Below, in pieces: positions 7,052 to 11,335 of a stretch of DNA of 11,335 nt. A program made the translations under genes and the position numbers. The stretch spans positions 1 through 11,335 of the forward strand of contig CAZHNG010000225.1 of NCBI GenBank assembly GCA_964533785.1, written 5' to 3'. The notes under the pieces are model-generated. The model saw only the letters and a list, made by a program, of their open reading frames with translations. It did not search any database and was not told where the DNA came from. How positions within the stretch are numbered: position 1 is the stretch's first letter; each line of letters starts with the position of its first letter. The DNA comes from JANQRV01 sp964533785. GTDB taxonomy: Bacteria > Bacteroidota > Bacteroidia > Chitinophagales > Saprospiraceae.

Positions 7052-8578
7052 ATGAGATTGAAATATTCACACGCTATATATATCCTGGTTTGTTTGGGCT
7101 CGTGGTTGGCGAGTTGCAACCAGGAGGAAGACTTTCTGACAACGGGAAATATTGAATTGGAATTTTCACTCGATACGTTGAGGTTTGATACGGTTTTTAC
7201 TGAGTTGGGATCAGCTACCCGGTTCTTCAAGATTTACAATCGCGAAAACAAGCCCGTTAAAATTTCCAAAATATATATTGAAGACGAGGATAATAGTCCT
7301 TTTCGGCTAAATATTGACGGTATTCCCGGCAATTCGGCCGGTGAAGTAATTGTATGGGCTAAAGACAGTATTTATGTATTTGCCGAAGTAACAATAGATC
7401 CGGATCAACCTTTATCAATTAGTCCTTTCGTTATTCTGGACAAAGTAATGGTCGAAGCGGGAGACCGAACCGGAGAAGTTTATTTAGAGGCCTGGGGGCA
7501 AAACGCGAACTATTTTCCCAGCCGCTTCAATAAAGGAGAAGCCGTTTTGCTTACCTGTAATAATGGAGAGATCATTTGGGATGACCCTAAACCTTATGTG
7601 ATATACGGCGGCATTTTTATCGATGATTGTACCTTAAAAGTGGCTCCCGGTACGGACATTTACGTGCACGGCGGCGTTGGTCGCGGACAAGCTGTTGTGG
7701 AAATGGATACCGTGCTTAATGTATTTAACGATGGCTATATTGTCGTCCGCGAAAATGCCAGACTTTTATTGGAAGGCACTTTGGAAGAACCGATTACCAT
7801 CCAGGGAGACCGGTTGGAAACCCCTTTCCTGGAACAGCCCGGTCAGTGGAATAGTATTTTTTTGGATAAAGGGAGCAAAGGCAATAAAATTGAGTATACG
7901 ACCATCAAAAATTCCATTTTCGGTCTAGTAGTCGATTCTACTGCTGAGGTAAGTATTAAAAACAGCCAGATCTATAATACTGCGGGTAGCGGCATCATAG
8001 GTTTTCGTGGGATTATTGCTGCAGAAAATACCCTGATCTACAATAATGGCGGCAATTCTATTCAGGTCTTATTAGGAGGTTCTTACGATTTTGATCATTG
8101 TACTATTGCCAGTTATGGTGTTGACGCTTCTGCATTATTTATGAGCAACTTTTTTTGTTACGATGAGGACCCGCTGAGTTGTGAGTTTTTCGCGGTTCAC
8201 CGGCTTAATGCAAAGTTTAGAAATTGTATTCTACACGGGTCGGCAAGGGATGAAATCCAGTTGGTGGATGCATTAGAAGGGCAAAGTGTCGGAGATTTTT
8301 CCGTGCGTTTCGAACACTGCGTCGTCAGAGTAGATGAATTATTGGAAGAACAAGATGGTTTGTATGCGAATTTCTTTAATGAAGAATGCATCAATTGTTT
8401 CAATGCGGACAACCGGGAAGTCCTGTTCGTAGATCCGAATGAAGATGATTATCAGTTGGATTCTCTTTCTATTGCCATTGGAGCAGGAATAACCATACCG
8501 GGTATTACGACTGACCTGTTAGGTAATCCGCGCAATGATATGCCGGATATTGGCTGTTTTGAACGCGTAGAAGAGTAA
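7052..8578 (+). CDS. Parallel beta-helix repeat lipoprotein
   Basis: This is a 508-residue exported lipoprotein. Its signal peptide ends in LASC with Cys22 as acceptor. The mature start CNQEED carries acidic residues like the Bacteroidota surface-export signal, so exposure on the outer face of the outer membrane is inferred. Residues about 30-150 form a strand-rich domain (FDTVFTELGSATRFFKIYNRENKPV) resembling an Ig-like or DUF1573-type fold. From about 185 to 410 there are short strand-turn repeats (TLKVAPGTDIYVHG, ARLLLEGTLEEPITIQG, NKIEYTTIKNSIFGLVV, NSQIYNTAGSGI, NTLIYNNGG) typical of right-handed parallel beta-helices of the pectate-lyase superfold. The end GNPRNDMPDIGCFE is the usual closing motif of such Bacteroidota proteins. 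No lyase active site is evident, so binding or adhesion is as likely as catalysis. A large palindrome follows the stop directly. Confidence 0.87.
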   Translation: MRLKYSHAIYILVCLGSWLASCNQEEDFLTTGNIELEFSLDTLRFDTVFTELGSATRFFKIYNRENKPVKISKIYIEDEDNSPFRLNIDGIPGNSAGEVIVWAKDSIYVFAEVTIDPDQPLSISPFVILDKVMVEAGDRTGEVYLEAWGQNANYFPSRFNKGEAVLLTCNNGEIIWDDPKPYVIYGGIFIDDCTLKVAPGTDIYVHGGVGRGQAVVEMDTVLNVFNDGYIVVRENARLLLEGTLEEPITIQGDRLETPFLEQPGQWNSIFLDKGSKGNKIEYTTIKNSIFGLVVDSTAEVSIKNSQIYNTAGSGIIGFRGIIAAENTLIYNNGGNSIQVLLGGSYDFDHCTIASYGVDASALFMSNFFCYDEDPLSCEFFAVHRLNAKFRNCILHGSARDEIQLVDALEGQSVGDFSVRFEHCVVRVDELLEEQDGLYANFFNEECINCFNADNREVLFVDPNEDDYQLDSLSIAIGAGITIPGITTDLLGNPRNDMPDIGCFERVEE

Positions 8579-8585
8579 GTATGGC

Positions 8586-8753
8586 TTTAATACACTGTAA
8601 TCTAAATTTCTTCATGTTTTGGCTGCCTCTTTTGAGAAGAGCCGTTGTTAAATCCTTCTTAAATAGCTCGGGCTATTCTCGGCGGATTTGCCTAGCCTCT
8701 TCTCAAAATAGCCTACCCAAAACATCAATAAACTTAAATTACAGAGTATTTAA
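8586..8753. repeat. Large imperfect palindrome between convergent genes
   Basis: Two arms of about 82 nt face each other around a TCGG tetraloop (8668-8671). Matching blocks include CTGTAAT 8595-8601 with 8738-8744, ATGTTTTGG 8614-8622 with 8717-8725, TTTTGAGAAGAG 8630-8641 with 8697-8708, AAATCC 8650-8655 with 8684-8689, and AATAGC 8662-8667 with 8672-8677. By hand alignment about three quarters of the arm positions pair. The element fills the gap between the beta-helix gene stop (8578) and the rof stop (8750-8752), overlapping the latter. It could end transcription in both directions, or be a palindromic mobile-type repeat (MITE- or REPIN-like). No flanking target duplication was seen. Confidence 0.85.
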
Positions 8754-8995
8754 CAATAAGATTGAAGTTCCTTATCGCCTACTTTTATGATCTGGTCCAG
8801 CCGGATGATCATGCCATTATCCATCTCCAGAAATTCCTCTTTATTCCGGGTAAATAGGGTGGTAATTCTGGATTTTACAGTTTGCCGCACACCCTGTTCT
8901 TGCCAGAAAGTTATATTACAAACTTGCTTCAGTGTCGCAATAGCTTCCAATTCATCATAAAAATCACAACTGATCGGATGGTAAGGCTTTTTCAT
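8750..8995 (-). CDS. rof: Rof-type Rho-binding antiterminator
   Basis: This 81-residue protein resembles E. coli Rof (YaeO), which binds transcription terminator Rho and blocks its loading on RNA. The N-terminus YHPISCDFYDELE (residues 5-17) matches E. coli YQPINCDDYDNLE at the same positions, including Cys10, Asp11, Tyr13, Asp14 and Glu17. The remainder follows the Rof pattern of Sm-like strands: QTVKSRITTLFTRNKEEFLEM, then IIRLDQIIKV, equivalent to LRLDKI in E. coli. The length is typical (about 80-85). The assignment is from remembered family sequence. The gene follows the threonine aldolase stop by 31 nt on the same strand, but a TATTTTTG box (9016-9023) may give it its own promoter. Its stop codon lies in the foot of the large palindrome. 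Confidence 0.83.
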   Translation of the reverse strand: MKKPYHPISCDFYDELEAIATLKQVCNITFWQEQGVRQTVKSRITTLFTRNKEEFLEMDNGMIIRLDQIIKVGDKELQSYC

Positions 8996-9015
8996 GATAA
9001 GAATTAGTTTGGAAA

Positions 9016-9051
9016 CAAAAATACTACTATAACCTTTTAAGTACTTCCAAA
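9016..9051 (-). promoter_or_regulatory. rof: Possible promoter for rof
   Basis: On the minus strand TATTTTTG (9023-9016) fits TAnnTTTG, and TTTG (9051-9048) lies 24 bases further upstream, inside the end of the threonine aldolase gene. The spacing is one base longer than usual. If real, rof could be transcribed apart from ltaE, with a leader of only about 14 nt before the ATG at 8995. Confidence 0.35.
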
Positions 9052-10040
9052 GTTTTTTCCAACATTTCTTCCGTAAAATCCAGGTGGGTTACAAAGCGAA
9101 CGGTTTGGGGGCCAAAAGCAGAAGCGAGAATATTCAGAGCTTTGAGTTTTGTTATAAAACCATCTGCAGAATAGGCCGAATTCAAGTCGAAGATAACGAT
9201 GTTAGAACGCACAGGCCTTACGGATTGAACATAATGCATTCCTTCTAAAGTTTGGCCCAACCTGTTAGCACGATCATTATCTGTTTTTAGTCTTTTTATA
9301 TGATGGTCGAGGGCATAGATGCCTGCTGCTGCTAGAAATCCGGCCTGCCGCATACCTCCTCCCATCACCTTGCGGAATCTTCGTGCAGCAATAATAAAAT
9401 CTGTATCACCAATAAGTAAAGATCCAACGGGAGCTCCTAGTCCTTTGGATAAGCAAAGGGAAATGCTGTCGAATTGGGCGCCAATTTCCGTTGGGGATTC
9501 CTTGGTTTCCACCAGCGCATTAAATAGACGGGCGCCGTCCAGGTGCAACTTCAACCCCTTTTGTAAACAAAGTTGTCGTATGGGGATGATTTCAGGAAGG
9601 GTGTAAAAACTTCCACCTCCTTTATTACAAGTGTTTTCTATAACGACCAACTTACTTAGAGGCAGCCAGTCATATACAGGTTTGATAGCCTTCTCAATCT
9701 GGGCAGCCGTTATTTTACCGTTTTGCCCTTCAATGAGATTTATAGCAGCGCCGGAATGGAAGGCATAGCCTCCCGTCTCGTATTGGTAAATATGTGACAA
9801 ATGATCGCAGATCACTTCGTCTAACGGATTAGTATGTACTTTAATAGCAATCTGATTCGTCATAGTGCCTGATGGGCAAAATAGCGCCGCTTCTTTACCG
9901 AACATCGTTGCCACCTTAGCTTCCAGCGCATTGACGGTAGGGTCTTCGCCGAATACGTCATCTCCTACCTCAGCTTGCATCATAGCTTCCAACATGGCGG
10001 GAGTAGGCTTTGTAACAGTGTCGCTGATTAAATTTATCAT
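9027..10040 (-). CDS. ltaE: Low-specificity L-threonine aldolase
   Basis: This PLP-dependent fold-type I enzyme cleaves L-threonine or L-allo-threonine to glycine and acetaldehyde in the cytoplasm. The 337-residue product is complete. Visible are the N-terminal ISDTVTKPTPAM, GDDVFGEDPTVN (26-37), the PSGTMTNQ loop that holds PLP phosphate (56-63), His83 which stacks on the cofactor, HLDGAR with Asp168 and Arg171, and the Schiff-base Lys199 in CLSKGLGAPVGS. RFVTH near the C-terminus (Arg315) is in the substrate-carboxylate position. These match the E. coli LtaE layout (His83, Arg169, Lys197, Arg313). It lies between dapF (49 nt upstream) and rof (31 nt downstream). Both its product acetaldehyde and that of DeoC elsewhere in the window need the same kind of disposal, but no direct link is shown. 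Confidence 0.95.
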   Translation of the reverse strand: MINLISDTVTKPTPAMLEAMMQAEVGDDVFGEDPTVNALEAKVATMFGKEAALFCPSGTMTNQIAIKVHTNPLDEVICDHLSHIYQYETGGYAFHSGAAINLIEGQNGKITAAQIEKAIKPVYDWLPLSKLVVIENTCNKGGGSFYTLPEIIPIRQLCLQKGLKLHLDGARLFNALVETKESPTEIGAQFDSISLCLSKGLGAPVGSLLIGDTDFIIAARRFRKVMGGGMRQAGFLAAAGIYALDHHIKRLKTDNDRANRLGQTLEGMHYVQSVRPVRSNIVIFDLNSAYSADGFITKLKALNILASAFGPQTVRFVTHLDFTEEMLEKTLEVLKRL

Positions 10041-10089
10041 ATAAAATATATCTGTATGTTATTGCCTTGGGAACAAAATAACTAATGCA

Positions 10090-10878
10090 CTAGTCGATTA
10101 GGATTTCGCCTCTGAAAACCTGTTTGGCCGGCCCACTCAACCAAATATTGGTGAAAGTATTGTCCGGTGTAATTTCGAATCTCACTTCTAACCGTCCACC
10201 TTTGGTATCAATTTTTATGGCAGATTCCAAGGGGTGGTTTTTGATGAAATGAGCAATCGCAGCCGCTGTAACACCGGTTCCGCAGGAGAGCGTTTCCGCT
10301 TCAACTCCTCGTTCGTAGGTGGCCACCGTGATGCCCTCGGAATTCGTTTCTACAAAATTAACATTGGTCCCTTCTGCCTTAAAGCGATCATTGTTTCTAA
10401 TTGCTCTTCCACGGTTAAAAACGTCAATTTCTGACAATTGATCAACGAACTCAATATAGTGTGGTGAGCCGGTATTCAGAAACAGAAAGTTTTTCTGCTC
10501 TTCAATTTGGTCAACATCATTCATTTTCAATTCTATCCAATGTGTACTTTTGACTAAAGCATCGTGAACACCGTCAGCAGCCAGAAAGCTGCATTTTGTT
10601 TGGATCATACCCAGGAAGTGAGCAAAGGCGACTACACAACGTCCTCCATTACCGCACATACTGCCCAGGCGGCCATCCGCATTGTAGTAGCGCATTTCAA
10701 AAGCATAGTTGGGGTGTGTATTGAGTAAAATCAGTCCATCGGCACCAATTCCGAAACGCCGGTCACATAAATTAGCGATCAAAACCTCCTTTTCAATGGA
10801 TGTGTATTGTCCTTCCCGGTTATCGATCAAGATGAAATCATTGCCAGTGCCCTGGTATTTGAAGAATGGTAGTTTCAT
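10090..10878 (-). CDS. dapF: Diaminopimelate epimerase
   Basis: This enzyme converts LL-diaminopimelate to meso-diaminopimelate without a cofactor, the last step before lysine and the source of the peptidoglycan cross-link residue. The 262-residue product is full length. Both catalytic cysteines are present: Cys75 in SMCGNGGRC and Cys199 in LSCGTGVTAAA. Substrate-binding motifs are GTGNDF (10-15), YYNADG (64-69), GTNVNF (170-175) and YERGVEAET (188-196). The start ATG at 10878 gives MKLPFFKYQGTGNDF, the normal beginning for the family. It is first in the minus-strand run dapF-ltaE-rof. Upstream lies a gene-free, repeat-rich region in which no TAnnTTTG box was found close to the start. Confidence 0.96.
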   Translation of the reverse strand: MKLPFFKYQGTGNDFILIDNREGQYTSIEKEVLIANLCDRRFGIGADGLILLNTHPNYAFEMRYYNADGRLGSMCGNGGRCVVAFAHFLGMIQTKCSFLAADGVHDALVKSTHWIELKMNDVDQIEEQKNFLFLNTGSPHYIEFVDQLSEIDVFNRGRAIRNNDRFKAEGTNVNFVETNSEGITVATYERGVEAETLSCGTGVTAAAIAHFIKNHPLESAIKIDTKGGRLEVRFEITPDNTFTNIWLSGPAKQVFRGEILID

Positions 10879-10992
10879 GATATGGAGGTTAAAAATCCTG
10901 AAATTCGGTTATTCCCAGCATATTGAATCTGGTTTATTGTTGTATTGGCTTCTTCAGGATTGAACACTAATTCATTACAATATGTAATTGGC

Positions 10993-11100
10993 TTATACCG
11001 ACGTTGAAGTGGTTTGCGAACCCAAACCATCTTCAAGTACGGCATATACTGACCAAAGTAGGTTTGGGAAGTCCCAAACCACTTCGCGTTAAGTATATAA
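10993..11100. repeat. Imperfect palindrome upstream of dapF
   Basis: Outer blocks pair as TTATA 10993-10997 with 11096-11100 and GAAGTGGTTTG 11006-11016 with 11075-11085. Inner blocks pair as CCCAAACC 11021-11028 with 11061-11068 and AGTA 11036-11039 with 11047-11050. Each arm can also fold alone: GGTTTG/CAAACC in the left arm, and GGTTTGGGAAGTCCCAAACC (11061-11080), a nine-base-pair hairpin with a two-base turn, in the right arm. Two alternative folds, one long hairpin or two local ones, are therefore possible. No T-run follows, so a classic terminator is unlikely. Confidence 0.7.
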
Positions 11101-11131
11101 TCAGTCAAAGCTTTATTTTTTATGACTCCCA

Positions 11132-11218
11132 ATTCGTGTAATTTGTTATTCGGCGGAGCCGATATTCGTGATAAATATGTCCCATTCATACAATAGTTTT
11201 CTTATTCGTGCATTCGTG
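11132..11218 (+). repeat. Four ATTCGTG direct repeats
   Basis: ATTCGTG occurs at 11132-11138, 11164-11170, 11204-11210 and 11212-11218, all in the same orientation, the last two separated by a single base. Spacing between the others is uneven. The pattern resembles short CGTG-containing intergenic repeats that I recall from Bacteroidota chromosomes. A binding-site array is possible but not supported by anything else. Confidence 0.55.
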
Positions 11219-11335
11219 GCTACTAAAATGTTAGACTTTAACCGTAGAATTGATATTCTAGAGCCAAAATCGCTGTCAATTAAGTTATTTTAGGACGTTT
11301 TAAGATATTATAAAAAATTGTTGTTCAATTGTGAA

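Larger units (their letters stand above)
10879..11335. other. Gene-free, repeat-rich region upstream of dapF
   Basis: No credible gene is seen here on either strand. The only longer minus-strand frame (11189 to 10875) lies across an imperfect palindrome and has no family-like motif. The stretch holds a palindrome of about 108 bp (10993-11100), four ATTCGTG direct repeats (11132-11218), a small hairpin TCGGC-GGA-GCCGA (11150-11162) and an AT-rich hairpin TAGAAT-TGAT-ATTCTA (11245-11260) without a following T-run. The last 60 bases are strongly AT-rich. It may be a graveyard of short repeats or the far end of a neighbouring gene's control region. Confidence 0.6.

Noticed and set aside
6892..7230. 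Minus-strand open frame of 112 codons
   Set aside because: It lies opposite the start of the beta-helix lipoprotein gene and across its promoter region, and its C-terminal part is translated AT-rich intergenic sequence.
8586..8753. Insertion sequence or transposon end
   Set aside because: There is no transposase gene nearby and no flanking target duplication; the element is purely palindromic.
8581..8790. Plus-strand open frame of 69 codons after the beta-helix gene
   Set aside because: It is translated palindrome sequence plus the end of rof on the opposite strand.
10875..11189. Minus-strand open frame of 104 codons upstream of dapF
   Set aside because: It runs through an imperfect palindrome, overlaps the dapF start by 4 nt, shows no family motif or domain-like pattern and appears to be open by chance.
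11132..11218. CRISPR array
   Set aside because: The repeats are only seven bases with uneven spacing, and no cas genes are present.

Overview
The window looks like a chromosomal segment of a Bacteroidota bacterium, probably near Saprospiria. This rests on moderate GC, octamers matching the Bacteroidota -7 promoter element (TAnnTTTG) ahead of several genes, lipoproteins whose mature N-termini resemble the Bacteroidota surface-export signal, and almost no Shine-Dalgarno sequences. The genus-level placement is a guess from protein style. No phage, insertion sequence, CRISPR array, tRNA or rRNA was seen.

Layout. (1) Positions 2-781 carry the 3' end of lon on the plus strand, cut by the window edge. 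(2) Convergent to it is a minus-strand run of five genes (4972 down to 876), read in this order: a DUF2452 protein resembling human C1orf50, a DUF2064/TIGR04282 nucleotidyl/glycosyltransferase, a xylose-isomerase-like sugar phosphate isomerase/epimerase, deoC, and a Gfo/Idh/MocA oxidoreductase. The last three look like a small carbohydrate-catabolism module. (3) Plus-strand lipoprotein 5078-6211 may be a beta-propeller. It meets a convergent pair (a lipocalin-like lipoprotein and a three-helix membrane protein), with the two facing stop codons sharing TTAA. (4) Plus-strand 7052-8578 encodes a large parallel beta-helix lipoprotein. (5) A minus-strand run (10878 down to 8750) holds dapF, a threonine aldolase (ltaE-like) and a small Rof-type Rho-binding antiterminator. 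(6) The last 457 bases have no convincing gene and are rich in inverted and short direct repeats.

The most unusual non-coding features are a palindromic element of about 168 bp, with arms of about 82 nt around a TCGG tetraloop, filling the gap between the beta-helix gene and rof; a second imperfect palindrome of about 108 bp upstream of dapF; four ATTCGTG direct repeats near the window end; and a heptameric tandem repeat between deoC and the oxidoreductase gene. No clearly new multi-gene system is evident. The best candidates for follow-up are the palindromic element beside rof, the sugar module, and the bacterial C1orf50-like protein coupled to a transferase.
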